A stretch of 34,655 nt of DNA from the NCBI GenBank assembly GCA_025350565.1, contig JANXXO010000021.1:1-34655 (forward strand), written 5' to 3'. The notes beneath the pieces were generated by a model that was not told where the DNA came from, did no database searches, and saw only the letters and a program-made list of their open reading frames with translations. The stretch comes from Acidimicrobiaceae bacterium. GTDB lineage: Bacteria > Actinomycetota > Acidimicrobiia > Acidimicrobiales > RAAP-2. Within the stretch, counting starts at the first letter, position 1. Each line of letters opens with the position of its first letter. A program made the translations under genes and the position numbers. Below are positions 1-8,795 of this stretch, piece after piece.

Positions 1-411
1 AAGAACTACGCACGCTGGGCGTCACGGTGGCGGTCGGCCACGAGGCGCGTCACGTGGAGGGCGCCCACGTGGTCCTATGGTCGCCGGCCGTGCCCGACGA
101 CAACGTCGAACTGGTGCGGGCTCGGCGCGATGGAGCGACGATGCTGACCAGGTCAATGATCCTCGCCGAACTGGCACAGCTGCGACCCGTCGTCTTGCCG
201 TGGGTGCCCGTGAGGCCAACGACGGGTCGCAGCTGTGCCAGTTCGGCGAGGATCATTGACCTGGTCAGCATCGTCGCTCCATCGCGCCGTGCCCGCACCA
301 GTTCGACGTTGTCGTCGGGCACGGCCGGCGACCATAGGACCACGTGGGCGCCCTCCACGTGACGCGCGTCGTGGCCGACCGCCACCGTGACGCCCAGCGT
401 GCGTAGTTCTT
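1..411. repeat. 193-bp inverted repeat (murC snap-back hairpin)
   Basis: Bases 1-193 are the reverse complement of 219-411, separated by a 25-base loop (194-218). Pairing follows the rule i + j = 412, and 191 of 193 pairs match. The mismatches are at 44/368 and 122/290. Both arms carry the same piece of murC, and both mismatches fall at third codon positions, one synonymous and one Glu/Asp. The minus-strand end ACGAC at the turn is complementary to GTCGT just upstream, which is what a strand folding back on itself would use as a primer. A hairpin this size inside an essential gene at the edge of the sequence is most simply an amplification or assembly chimera. Confidence 0.93.
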
Positions 412-547
412 CCAGCACGACCGACTCACGCAGGTCGCTGCCGCTCACCTTCGCCCCACTTTCGACGAGGAGGCGGGCCAGTCCGCTCATGCCCGCGCCA
501 GCCACGCCGACAATGTGCACGCGCGTCGTGGGTCCGGTCACCGTCAC
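194..547 (-). CDS. murC: UDP-N-acetylmuramate--L-alanine ligase, N-terminal fragment
   Basis: MurC adds L-alanine to UDP-MurNAc, the first amino-acid step of peptidoglycan precursor synthesis in the cytoplasm. The fragment has the MurC N-terminal Rossmann motif HIVGVAGAGMSG near residue 10 and runs to the ATP-binding loop GLTGTHGKTT near residue 115. The GTG start at 547 overlaps the murG stop as GTGA, giving the classic murG-murC coupling. Only about 118 codons of a protein normally near 460 residues are present, because the reading frame then runs into the inverted copy of itself at 193. The central ATPase and C-terminal domains are missing. The break is probably an artefact, so the real gene is likely intact in the organism. 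Confidence 0.9.
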
Positions 548-1662
548 GACGACCGCCCGAGCTTCAGTACCTCGGCGGCGATACGCGAGGCGCCGTCGCG
601 CCGACCGAGCGTGCCGGCCGCGCGACCCATGGACGCCAGCGTGGCCCCATCGAGCACGAAACCGAGCGCGGCGTCGAGCGTCGCTCCGGTGCAGTCGGCG
701 TCCACGACGAGACGCGCACCGCCCGCTTCGACGACCAACAGCGCGTTCCTGGTCTGGTGGTCCCCCGGAGCACCGGGGAGGGGCACGAGGATCGAAGGAA
801 TGGCGAGGATGGTGAGCTCGTTCAGGGTCATCGCGCCGGCGCGACAGATGGCCACGTCGCACAACGCCCAGTAGACGCTCATGTCGGCGAAGGCGAGGGT
901 GCGGTAATCGAGTCCGTCGGTCACTGGACGCTCTCGCACGACCGTCTCGTAGTCGCGGGTGCCGGTCACGTGGATGAGGGTGCGATCGCGACGAGTGGAC
1001 CAGCGACGCGCCAGTTCGAGCACGGCTCTATTCACTCGAGTCGAGCCGAGCGATCCCGTCATCACCACTACGACCGTACGGTCCTCGTCGATGGGCGGCA
1101 CCGCGGCTCTTCGGGCCCGACTGCGCCCCTCGGGCGAACGATCAATGGCGAGTACCTCGTCACGCACCGGTGCGCCGGTCACCACCGCGTGGGCACCGTC
1201 ACTGGGGAAGGCACAACACCGAGTGGCGGCGAAACGCGTGAGGACACGGTGGGCGAATCCCGGGGTGGCGTCCAGTTCGACCAGCACCAGTGGACATCGC
1301 CAGAGGACCGCGGCGAACGAGGCGGCGAACGAGGCGTAGCCCCCCACTGAGACGACGACCGATGGTCGCCACCGACCCACTTTCACGAAGGCAAAGAAGA
1401 GGGCCGCGACGAGTGAGCACAGCGCGCCAAGATTTTGGCCGACCGCGCGGGGGCGAAACGACCGGCGTAGACCGCGGCCCGGGAGCAACGTGAGTTCGAC
1501 GCCGCTCGACGCGAGCAGCGTTGCTTCTTGCCCGCGACGACTGCCGACGAAACGAAGCTGGTTCGCCGCGACGCCGTGGGCCATCAACTGATCGGCGACG
1601 GCCCGCATTGGATAGATGTGACCTCCGGTCCCACCCCCGGTGATGACGATGGGACCGACCAT
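544..1662 (-). CDS. murG: UDP-GlcNAc--lipid I N-acetylglucosaminyltransferase
   Basis: MurG transfers GlcNAc from UDP-GlcNAc to lipid I on the inner face of the membrane, making lipid II. The 372-residue length is normal for the family. The N-terminal glycine-rich loop GGGTGGHIYP lies at residues 9-18, and the C-terminal GT-B half has the donor-site stretch AGAMTLNEL followed by PLPGAPGDHQTRNA (usually PYPxAxxxHQxxNA). The ATG start shares its A with the ftsW stop (TGATG), and the stop overlaps the murC start. Arginine-rich stretches in the middle reflect GC-rich coding. The call is secure from motifs, length and position in the cluster. Confidence 0.96.
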   Translation of the reverse strand: MVGPIVITGGGTGGHIYPMRAVADQLMAHGVAANQLRFVGSRRGQEATLLASSGVELTLLPGRGLRRSFRPRAVGQNLGALCSLVAALFFAFVKVGRWRPSVVVSVGGYASFAASFAAVLWRCPLVLVELDATPGFAHRVLTRFAATRCCAFPSDGAHAVVTGAPVRDEVLAIDRSPEGRSRARRAAVPPIDEDRTVVVVMTGSLGSTRVNRAVLELARRWSTRRDRTLIHVTGTRDYETVVRERPVTDGLDYRTLAFADMSVYWALCDVAICRAGAMTLNELTILAIPSILVPLPGAPGDHQTRNALLVVEAGGARLVVDADCTGATLDAALGFVLDGATLASMGRAAGTLGRRDGASRIAAEVLKLGRSS

Positions 1663-3047
1663 CAGCGGCCCCGGCGTGGATCCCGGAGCGAGCGGGGAGG
1701 GCGAGTCGATGGTGCGCCGTCGCGCCCACGCTGAGACGCCCGTGACGAGCGCGCGGCGCGCTGGCGCGGTGGCGGGCGCGAGGTGGTGCTTCGCTCGAGC
1801 GTCTCGCGGAAGTTCGTGATGCGGTGTTGGCGAATCGTCACGTCACGCGAGTGACTGCGATCGTGGGCGACGTTGTACAAGAGGCCCACGGCGGCCAGTT
1901 CCGTGATGAGGGCCGTCCCACCGTAGGAGAAGAACGGCAACGGGATGCCGGTCACCGCCCACCAGCCGACCACCGACGCGATGTTGATGAGCGCTTCGAC
2001 GGCGATCCACGTCGTGATGCCCACCGCGATGAGTCGATAGACGGAGTTCGTGCACTGCTGGGCAATCCGGATGGCCGCGAAGAGGAAGGCGATGAAGAGC
2101 GAGATCACGAGCAAGGTGCCAATGAGACCGAGCTCTTCACCGATGATGGCGAAGATGAAGTCGGTGTGAGGATTGGGTAGCAGCCCCCACTTCTCGCGAC
2201 TGTGACCGAGACCGAGGCCCCCGACCCCACCGGCGCCGAGACCGATCCGCGACTGTTGGAGTTGGTAGCCCCCACCCAAGAGGTTCGTGTTGGGATGAAG
2301 AAACGAAAGGAACCGTCGCGCCGAATAGGGCTTGGAGGTCATGTAGACGACGAACACGCTCAGCACCAGCAGGGCGATGCGCACCAGCATCCTCTTGGCC
2401 AGTCCTCCGACCGCCAAGGTGGCGAACACGATGAGCACGACGACCGACGAAGTACCGAGATCGGGCTCAATGACGATGAGGCCACAGCCAATCGTGATCG
2501 GCAAGGTCCAAATCGCCAACTGACGCCAGTTGCCCAACTCGTCGTGATGTTGTTGCACCAACCACGCCACGAAGAGCACCGCGCAGAGCTTGAAGAGTTC
2601 AGAGGGCTGGAGAAAAATGACGTGGAGATTGAGCCAACGCTTCCCACCGTTCGTCGTCACACCAATGGCCTTCACGGCGAGGAGGAGCCCAATGCCACCC
2701 GCGATAATCAGCGGCGCGCACGAGAGCAGTCGATCGAGTCGCAGTCGCGCCATGACGTACAACGCGAAGACACCGAACAGGAGGTACACGATGTCGTGCA
2801 CCATGATCGACCACGTCGATCCACCGTTGGCCGCCGCCTGACCCTCACTGGCCGACGCCACGGCGATGGTGCCGAAGGTGACCAGTAGCGAGGTCACCAG
2901 CAACAGCACTCGCCCCGTCGCGACGCCACGCGGTAACGGTTGTAACAGTGCGCCGAGGCCCTCGCGCGCGCGCGGCGACTCCGCTCTGCGGGGTCGGGGG
3001 CGTTTCGGCGAGCGAGTCCGGCGTAGGTCTTTCGATCGAATCGCCAT
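1662..3047 (-). CDS. ftsW: SEDS peptidoglycan glycosyltransferase FtsW
   Basis: FtsW is the membrane SEDS polymerase that works with the septal penicillin-binding protein FtsI. The 461-residue protein has about ten hydrophobic segments. It carries SEDS signatures: GVGGLGLGHSREKWGLLPNPHTDFIFA, then an EELGLIG segment, and near the C-terminal end the IPLPFFSYGGTALI motif. A basic cytoplasmic N-terminus of about 45 residues precedes the first membrane segment, and a roughly 55-residue Arg/Ser/Pro-rich tail follows the last. The gene starts 2 bases after the mraY stop, where murD would normally intervene, and ends in a TGATG overlap with murG. RodA is the alternative family name, but the dcw position favours FtsW. 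Confidence 0.95.
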   Translation of the reverse strand: MAIRSKDLRRTRSPKRPRPRRAESPRAREGLGALLQPLPRGVATGRVLLLVTSLLVTFGTIAVASASEGQAAANGGSTWSIMVHDIVYLLFGVFALYVMARLRLDRLLSCAPLIIAGGIGLLLAVKAIGVTTNGGKRWLNLHVIFLQPSELFKLCAVLFVAWLVQQHHDELGNWRQLAIWTLPITIGCGLIVIEPDLGTSSVVVLIVFATLAVGGLAKRMLVRIALLVLSVFVVYMTSKPYSARRFLSFLHPNTNLLGGGYQLQQSRIGLGAGGVGGLGLGHSREKWGLLPNPHTDFIFAIIGEELGLIGTLLVISLFIAFLFAAIRIAQQCTNSVYRLIAVGITTWIAVEALINIASVVGWWAVTGIPLPFFSYGGTALITELAAVGLLYNVAHDRSHSRDVTIRQHRITNFRETLERSTTSRPPPRQRAARSSRASQRGRDGAPSTRPPRSLRDPRRGR

Positions 3048-3049
3048 CG

Positions 3050-4084
3050 TCAGACCACCTTGGCAATCCGCAGGAAGTCACCATAAAAAATTCCCAGACC
3101 GAGCATGGCGAGTAACCCCGCCACGATCCACAGGCGGACGAAAATTGTGGACTCGGGCCAGCCACGAAGTTCGAAATCGTGGTGGAACGGAGCCAGGCGG
3201 AAGATCCGGCGGCCGAACAATCGGAAACTGAGGACTTGGAGGATGACCGACGCCGTCTCAGCGACGAAGAGGCCGCCGATGATGGGCAACAAGAGGTCGA
3301 GGTTCATCAAGAGGCAGATGGCGCCGAGTCCCGTGCCAATGGCCAAGGATCCCGTGTCGCCCATAATGATGCGCGCCGGCGCCGCGTTCCACCACAAGAA
3401 TCCGAGACACCCTCCCACCAGACCAACCGCGACCAGACCCAGGTCGAGCGCCGAATGGAGGTGGTAGATACCGAAATGGCGGAACTGCCAGTAGCCAATG
3501 ATGGAGAGCACGCCAAAACAAAAGGTCGCCGATCCGGCGGCCAGCCCGTCGATACCGTCAGTCAAGTTCACGGCGTTGGACGCGGCGATGATGACGAAGA
3601 CGGCCAGAAAGATCCATCCCCCGGCCGCGAGGTTCCATCCCGGAAGGGAAAAACGGGTGAAGGACAGGTTGGTCGACGTGTGCACCCAGTCAATGGAGAG
3701 TACGGCGAAGGCGCCGGCGATGACCAACTGTCCCGCGAACTTGCCCCGTTTGTTGAGCCCGCGATTGCGGGCGTGGCGAACCCCGAGGTAGTCGTCAAAG
3801 AAACCAAGGAATCCCGACGCCACGATCACGCCGACCACGAGAATTCCTCCCCTAGTGAACACGATGGACGTGCCGAGGTGGCCCATGAAATAGCCCACCA
3901 CCGCCGAGATCACGATGATGACCCCACCCATGGTGGGGGTGCCAGCTTTTTCTTGGTGCGTTGCGGGTAGGACCTCGTGAATGTGTTGACCGAGCGAGCG
4001 ACTGGAGAGAAACCGTATCCATAGTGGCGTGAGCAACAGCGAGCACAAGAAACCAACTCCGCCCGACTCCATCAGACTTAACAC
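3050..4084 (-). CDS. mraY: phospho-N-acetylmuramoyl-pentapeptide transferase (MraY)
   Basis: MraY transfers phospho-MurNAc-pentapeptide to undecaprenyl phosphate, producing lipid I at the membrane. The 344-residue polytopic protein has FFDDY (Asp97, Asp98), NAVNLTDGIDG (about 170-180), the GDTGS loop at 242-246 and a late HHDFELRGWPE motif. The usual HHH there is HHD (301-303), so the third histidine is replaced by aspartate. The GTG start at 4084 is chosen because GAGGGGA sits 5 bases upstream; the next ATG (4072) is too far from it. The start overlaps the murE stop by 7 bases. murF, normally between murE and mraY, is missing. Confidence 0.96.
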   Translation of the reverse strand: MLSLMESGGVGFLCSLLLTPLWIRFLSSRSLGQHIHEVLPATHQEKAGTPTMGGVIIVISAVVGYFMGHLGTSIVFTRGGILVVGVIVASGFLGFFDDYLGVRHARNRGLNKRGKFAGQLVIAGAFAVLSIDWVHTSTNLSFTRFSLPGWNLAAGGWIFLAVFVIIAASNAVNLTDGIDGLAAGSATFCFGVLSIIGYWQFRHFGIYHLHSALDLGLVAVGLVGGCLGFLWWNAAPARIIMGDTGSLAIGTGLGAICLLMNLDLLLPIIGGLFVAETASVILQVLSFRLFGRRIFRLAPFHHDFELRGWPESTIFVRLWIVAGLLAMLGLGIFYGDFLRIAKVV

Positions 4085-5487
4085 GCTGGTCCCCTCAAGA
4101 GCTCCTGGGCGACGAGTCGATCGTCAAAGTCCAGGACCTCGCGGCCGATCGTTTGGGTCGTCTCGTGCCCCTTGCCGGCAATGACGACCACGTCACCGCG
4201 CACGGCCAGTTCGAGCGCGCGCGCAATGGCGCTGCCGCGATCGACGATGCGTTCGACCACGGCCGTCGCCACGACGCCGGCGATGACCGCGTCGATGATG
4301 GCGTCGGGAGATTCGGAACGGGGATTATCCGAGGTCACGATGGTGACGTCAGCCAGGGTGGAGACAACTTCGCCCATCTCGGGACGCTTGGCGCGGTCAC
4401 GGTCGCCCCCACAACCGAAGACCACGAGCATGCGCGACGACGGGACGAGCTGGCGTACGTCATGGAGTAGTCGGCGAAGACCTTCGGGCGTGTGCGCGTA
4501 GTCCACCACGACGGTGACGTCGGGTCCATTGAGCACGTCGAAACGCCCAGGAATGGCCGGTACATCACCCATCGCCGCAGCAATCGTGGCGTCGCCCACG
4601 CCGAGCACGCTCATCACCGTCATGGCGAGGAGCGCATTGTCGACGTTGTAATCGCCCACCAGCGCCGAGTTGATGAGGTGGCCGCGCCAAAAGAACGTTG
4701 AGCCCTTCAGCGAGGTCTCCACGTCGGAGGCGTCGGCTCGCGACACTGCGGTCAAGGGCAACGTGGTCATCTCGGCCAGGCGCGCCCCGAAGGGATCGTC
4801 GGTCCATACCACGGCGCGTTGGGCGTGCTCGGAGGTGAAGAGGCGCGCTTTGACTTGAAAGTACTCCTCCATGGTCGAGTGATAATCCAAGTGCTCGTGA
4901 CTGAGGTTCGTGAAGGCCGCCACCGCGAACGAAAGTCCGTCGACGCGACGCTGATCAAGGGCGTGACTGGAGACTTCTAAGGCGATCAACGACTCACTGA
5001 CGTTGGCGTCGAACTGGTTCACGAGGGACGCGAGGGAACGAAAGAGTTCGGGCGGCGCCGGCGTCGTGCGTTGGTTGGTGAGGGTGCCAATACTGCCCCC
5101 ATTCCAGCCCAGTGCGTTCGCGAGAGCGCTCAGAATGGTGGTGACGCTGGTTTTGCCGTTGGTGCCCGTGACCCCAACCAATCGGGCCTTCGATTCCGGG
5201 TGGCCCGTCACGGCAGCACTCGCGTGGGCGCACAGCGCCCCCAGCAGTGACGAGGGAACGAGGACGACCGGGGCGCCGACCGTCACCGGCGCACTCGCGA
5301 TGACGGCGACGGCACCGCGCGCGACGGCCTCGATGGCGAACTGCGCGCCGTGGGCCGACGCACCGGGCATGGCGAAGAACAGTGAGCCAGGTACGCATGC
5401 TCTCGAATCGAGGTCGACCTGACGAATTTCGATGCCGCCCGTTTGCACGTCGAGGGTGAGGTCATCCAAGATGTCGCCCAATTGCAT
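4078..5487 (-). CDS. murE: UDP-MurNAc-L-Ala-D-Glu--meso-diaminopimelate ligase
   Basis: MurE adds the third amino acid of the peptidoglycan stem peptide. The protein has 469 residues, with an N-terminal UDP-binding domain, the ATP loop GTNGKTS at 108-114, the lysine normally carbamylated in YFQVKARLF (Lys213), and a C-terminal domain with TSDNPRSE. The DNPR motif at 387-390 is the known signature for meso-diaminopimelate, as opposed to lysine-type enzymes, so the wall is predicted to be DAP-type. The start shares an A with the ftsI stop (TGATG). Downstream the gene runs directly into mraY with no room for murF. Confidence 0.96.
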   Translation of the reverse strand: MQLGDILDDLTLDVQTGGIEIRQVDLDSRACVPGSLFFAMPGASAHGAQFAIEAVARGAVAVIASAPVTVGAPVVLVPSSLLGALCAHASAAVTGHPESKARLVGVTGTNGKTSVTTILSALANALGWNGGSIGTLTNQRTTPAPPELFRSLASLVNQFDANVSESLIALEVSSHALDQRRVDGLSFAVAAFTNLSHEHLDYHSTMEEYFQVKARLFTSEHAQRAVVWTDDPFGARLAEMTTLPLTAVSRADASDVETSLKGSTFFWRGHLINSALVGDYNVDNALLAMTVMSVLGVGDATIAAAMGDVPAIPGRFDVLNGPDVTVVVDYAHTPEGLRRLLHDVRQLVPSSRMLVVFGCGGDRDRAKRPEMGEVVSTLADVTIVTSDNPRSESPDAIIDAVIAGVVATAVVERIVDRGSAIARALELAVRGDVVVIAGKGHETTQTIGREVLDFDDRLVAQELLRGPAC

Positions 5488-7325
5488 CAGGTCACGTCCG
5501 ACGAGATACTGGCGCCCGCGCCCTTCAAGGGCTTTTGGATGGTGCCGTTGGAGGGGATGTTGTAGTGGTGCAAGGCGTAGGACATGACCTCTTGAAAGAT
5601 GGGCGCCGCCACGGCCCCGCCAAAAATTGTGGTTCGGGGACGCTCAACGACCACGATCATCGACAGTACCGGGTCGTTGGCGGGAGCGAAGCCGACGAAA
5701 CTGGCGTTGTAATCGCCCACCAGGAGTTTGTCCTTGCCCGGATAGGGCATGGTCGCGGTGCCCGTCTTTCCGGCCACGCTGTAACCGGGGATGATCGCGT
5801 TCGTGCCCGTGCCGGCCAAGACGACCTGTTGCAGCATCTTCACCATGGTGGCGTCAACGACGGGCGAGATCACTTGGCGCGTCGCGCTGGGGGCCACTCC
5901 TTTGACGGTGCCGTTGGCGTAGACGTAGCCGCGAACGAGTTTTGGCTGGATGAAGACGCCGCCGTTGGCGATGGCGTTGTAGGCGTCGAGTACCTGGATG
6001 GGCGTGACCGCGTCAACCTGGCCAATGGGCAGCGCGACCTGGTCGCTCGCGTACCAACTCGTCGCGTCTACCAAGAGACCGGACGATTCGCCAGGGAAAT
6101 TCACGGCGGTCGTTGCCCCAAAACCCAATTCCTTCACTTGCGCGAGAAGACCTTTCTCGCCGACGCGGGTTCCAATCAGGTAGGTGCCGATGTTGGAGGA
6201 TGCGGCGAGCACTTGGGTCGCCGTGAGGTGTTCGAGGGGGTGCTGTTCAGCGTCGTGGAAATACCGTCCGCCGACCGTCACCGAACTCGGTACCGTAATC
6301 ACCGTCCGGGGGGTAATAAGTCCGGCCTGCAATGCGGCCGAGAAGGTCACGACCTTGAAGACCGAGCCCGGTTCGAAGGTCTGCGTGAAGGCCAGGTTGT
6401 TAATGGTCTGTTCCACGCCCGCGACACCGATACTTTGACCCCACGACGGAATCGGACCGAGTACGCCGGCCTTGGTCTTCGTGTTGACCAAGGAGGCGTC
6501 GGCAAAAATTTCGCCGGTCTTCACGTCCATGACGACCGCGACACCCGACAGTGCGCCGGTGGCGGCGAGTTGGCGCGCGAGGGCGCGCTCGGTGACGAAC
6601 TGGAGCGACGTATCCAGGGTCAGTTCGAGCCCCACGCCGGGCTTGGCGCGGCGCAACACGGTGGAGTACGAACTGGGAAGGCTCACTCCCGAGGTCGACA
6701 CGAACTCGCGCGTCACGCCCGATTGACCCGCCAGTCCGGTTTGGTACTGATACTCAAGTCCCGCCGAGCCCGCACCGGCCCCGTTGGTGCCGCCAATAAG
6801 CGACGTGGCAATCGGTCCGTTGGGATAGGTGCGCACCGACGAACTCTGGACGGTGATGCCGGGAAAGACCAGGGCGGAAAGTTGGCGGCCGGCCGTGAGA
6901 TTCAACTTGGCGTTGACGACGACGGCACCGTATTTCTCGGATAACAAGGGGATGAGCTTCGCCACAGGAACGTGCACCAGTTTCGTCATGGCTTTGGCTT
7001 CGGCGACGGGATGCTGAATCAACCAGTCGTCCGCGATCACGAGGGAGGTGGGCCGCGAAACGGCGAGGATCTGTCCGTGACGGTCGTAGATTCCTGCCCG
7101 AAGGGCGGTGGTGGTGAGATTCACGCGCACTTGACCCACCGAAAGCGCGGCGTAATGAGGATGATCAACGACTTGTAAGAAAAAGAGGCGAACGCCGAGG
7201 GCGACGAAGGCGGTCGCCAAGAGGGCGCGCAGCATGAGTAGACGACGCGGTCCGCTGGCCGTTCGCCGTACGGGGTGATGGAGGACTTGACTACGTGAAT
7301 GAGTCGAGGAGTAGTGGGTGGTCAC
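5487..7325 (-). CDS. ftsI: septal penicillin-binding protein (class B transpeptidase)
   Basis: FtsI cross-links peptidoglycan at the division septum together with FtsW. The 612-residue protein has a basic N-terminus, one membrane anchor at about 30-52, a pedestal domain starting with RAGIYDRHGQILA, and a transpeptidase domain. The three penicillin-binding motifs are intact: SVFK with the acylated Ser321 and Lys324, SSN at 376-378, and KTG at 520-522. No PASTA repeats follow the catalytic domain. The GTG start overlaps the ftsL-like stop (GTGA), and the stop overlaps murE. Confidence 0.96.
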   Translation of the reverse strand: MTTHYSSTHSRSQVLHHPVRRTASGPRRLLMLRALLATAFVALGVRLFFLQVVDHPHYAALSVGQVRVNLTTTALRAGIYDRHGQILAVSRPTSLVIADDWLIQHPVAEAKAMTKLVHVPVAKLIPLLSEKYGAVVVNAKLNLTAGRQLSALVFPGITVQSSSVRTYPNGPIATSLIGGTNGAGAGSAGLEYQYQTGLAGQSGVTREFVSTSGVSLPSSYSTVLRRAKPGVGLELTLDTSLQFVTERALARQLAATGALSGVAVVMDVKTGEIFADASLVNTKTKAGVLGPIPSWGQSIGVAGVEQTINNLAFTQTFEPGSVFKVVTFSAALQAGLITPRTVITVPSSVTVGGRYFHDAEQHPLEHLTATQVLAASSNIGTYLIGTRVGEKGLLAQVKELGFGATTAVNFPGESSGLLVDATSWYASDQVALPIGQVDAVTPIQVLDAYNAIANGGVFIQPKLVRGYVYANGTVKGVAPSATRQVISPVVDATMVKMLQQVVLAGTGTNAIIPGYSVAGKTGTATMPYPGKDKLLVGDYNASFVGFAPANDPVLSMIVVVERPRTTIFGGAVAAPIFQEVMSYALHHYNIPSNGTIQKPLKGAGASISSDVT

Positions 7326-7789
7326 CGATTCGCCCTTGACGTGACCGGTGCATAACCTAAGAACATCGGTAGCGGCAGAGGCTTGTCAAGTGGCGTAGAG
7401 AGGACTTGCGTCACCGCAACCGGGTACACCAGATGCAGTGCTCCGGCCTTGGTCGCAACTTGACTCGGCGCGGAAAGATCGGTCAACGATCCAACCTGTT
7501 CGGCGTAGGTGGACTGGGCCTGCAGCAGTTGATTTTGCAACGAGTGCAGTTGAACCTGGCGGTTGGCCACGACCATGCTGCCCATAATCGAAAGGGTCAA
7601 GGCGAACACGACGACGAAGGACGACTTACGCAGCGAGGACGTTCGGCGAAGGGTGGTGGTGACGGACGAACGGCGCGGCGCCACCGCTTCGTGCAACGGG
7701 CGACGACGAGTCTCGGGGCGAGCGGCGGGTCGGGTGCGAGGTCTCGGTGCACGAGGTTCGACGCGGCGAGGAATACTGACGACGCTCAC
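7322..7789 (-). CDS. ftsL: FtsL-like septum protein (single TM plus coiled coil)
   Basis: The 155-residue protein has a long Arg/Pro-rich cytoplasmic N-terminus (about 1-55), one membrane segment near 57-76 (FVVVFALTLSIMGSMVVA), then a short heptad-like stretch (QLHSLQNQLLQAQSTYAEQ) outside the membrane. This architecture, together with placement between rsmH and ftsI, is that of FtsL, which bridges FtsB/FtsQ and the FtsW-FtsI synthase. Sequence conservation in FtsL is always low, so the call rests on topology and position. Both ends are GTGA overlaps: GTG at 7789 with the rsmH stop, and its own stop with the ftsI GTG. Confidence 0.78.
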   Translation of the reverse strand: MSVVSIPRRVEPRAPRPRTRPAARPETRRRPLHEAVAPRRSSVTTTLRRTSSLRKSSFVVVFALTLSIMGSMVVANRQVQLHSLQNQLLQAQSTYAEQVGSLTDLSAPSQVATKAGALHLVYPVAVTQVLSTPLDKPLPLPMFLGYAPVTSRANR

Positions 7790-8727
7790 GGGGCCACCTT
7801 GCGGGCTACGCGCAGGCGGGCCGAGCGGGCTCGGGGATTCAGCGCAATCTCACCCGTCGTCGCGAGGCGTGCGCTGGCCTTCATGACCGTCACCCGAGGT
7901 ACCGCGCCACATACGCAGCCGAGCGCCGGTGGGCAGTGGCACCCTCCGGTCGACGCTTCATGGAGGACTGACTTCACGACACGGTCTTCGCCCGAATGAT
8001 ACGAGATCACCGCGAGCACTCCCCCTTGAGCTAACGCATCGAGAGCCGCGTCGAGTCCCTCCGCCAACTGATCCTCTTCGGCATTCACCACGATGCGCAG
8101 CGCTTGAAAGACTCGGGTGGCGACGTGCCCACGGCGACGAGCGGCCATGGGCACCGCGCGCTCGACCGCTTCGGTCAATTCGTTGGTCGTCTGCGGCTGG
8201 CGGTCGATCACTGACTTAGCGATGGATCCGGCGAACCGGTGCTCCCCGTTCTCGCGAAGGACTCGTACGAATTCGTGTCGGTCCACGTGTTCCAAGTACT
8301 GCGCGGCCGTCTCGCCCCTCGTCGGGTCCATGCGCATGTCCAACGGCGCATCGGCGCGAAAGGAAAATCCCCGGGTGGCGTCATCGAGTTGGTGCGACGA
8401 CACGCCGAGGTCCATGAGTACGCCCACGATGGGTTCACCGTCCACGAAGTCGGCATTGTCGATGAGCGCGGCGCTCAATTGGCCGAAGGTCGCGTCCACG
8501 ATGCGGACGCGACCCCCAAATGTTTCGAGGCGCCTCGCCGAGGCGGCTCGGGCATCGGGATCCCTGTCGATGCCAAGAATGCGTACCTGAGGTGCGACCC
8601 GAAGAATCGCGTGGGCGTGGCCACCTCCGCCCAAGGTGGCGTCCACGATGAGGCCAGCCGGCAGGCTGGCAAACAACTCGACGATCTCACTCGCGAGTAC
8701 TGGTACGTGGTAGTTGTCCTGGGCCAT
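7786..8727 (-). CDS. rsmH: 16S rRNA (cytosine(1402)-N(4))-methyltransferase
   Basis: RsmH (MraW) N4-methylates C1402 in the decoding site of 16S rRNA using S-adenosylmethionine. From the chosen ATG the protein begins MAQDNYHVPVL, matching the conserved HxPVL start of the family. The SAM loop VDATLGGGGHA follows, and VISYHSGEDR is the conserved late motif (usually SFHSLEDR; here the Leu is Gly). The length of 313 residues is typical. GAAAGG lies about 7 bases before this ATG. An in-frame ATG at 8844 sharing a base with the mraZ stop (TAATG) would add 39 residues with no family match. That longer start is less likely but cannot be excluded. Confidence 0.93.
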   Translation of the reverse strand: MAQDNYHVPVLASEIVELFASLPAGLIVDATLGGGGHAHAILRVAPQVRILGIDRDPDARAASARRLETFGGRVRIVDATFGQLSAALIDNADFVDGEPIVGVLMDLGVSSHQLDDATRGFSFRADAPLDMRMDPTRGETAAQYLEHVDRHEFVRVLRENGEHRFAGSIAKSVIDRQPQTTNELTEAVERAVPMAARRRGHVATRVFQALRIVVNAEEDQLAEGLDAALDALAQGGVLAVISYHSGEDRVVKSVLHEASTGGCHCPPALGCVCGAVPRVTVMKASARLATTGEIALNPRARSARLRVARKVAP

Positions 8728-8738
8728 CTGCAGCCTTT

Positions 8739-8795
8739 CAATCGTCAAGACGGAAGAGCAGGCGGAGGAGGATTCTCTACCCGTCTTGACGATTG
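8739..8795. repeat. perfect 15-bp inverted repeat between mraZ and rsmH
   Basis: CAATCGTCAAGACGG at 8739-8753 is exactly complementary to 8781-8795, with a 27-base spacer. The outer end is 11 bases before the rsmH ATG, so the folded RNA would place a stable stem immediately in front of the rsmH ribosome-binding site. It occupies the only sizeable gap (116 bases) in an otherwise overlapping operon. No T-run follows on the minus strand, so a simple intrinsic terminator is not indicated. A translation-gating stem, an attenuator or a protein-binding dyad are possible roles (inference). Confidence 0.75.

Noticed and set aside
5535-6944. Long plus-strand open frame opposite ftsI
   Set aside because: It is antisense to an intact ftsI with all catalytic motifs, has repetitive low-complexity composition, and shows no recognisable domain. 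It is a by-product of GC-rich codon use. The same holds for plus-strand frames over murG, ftsW and mraY.
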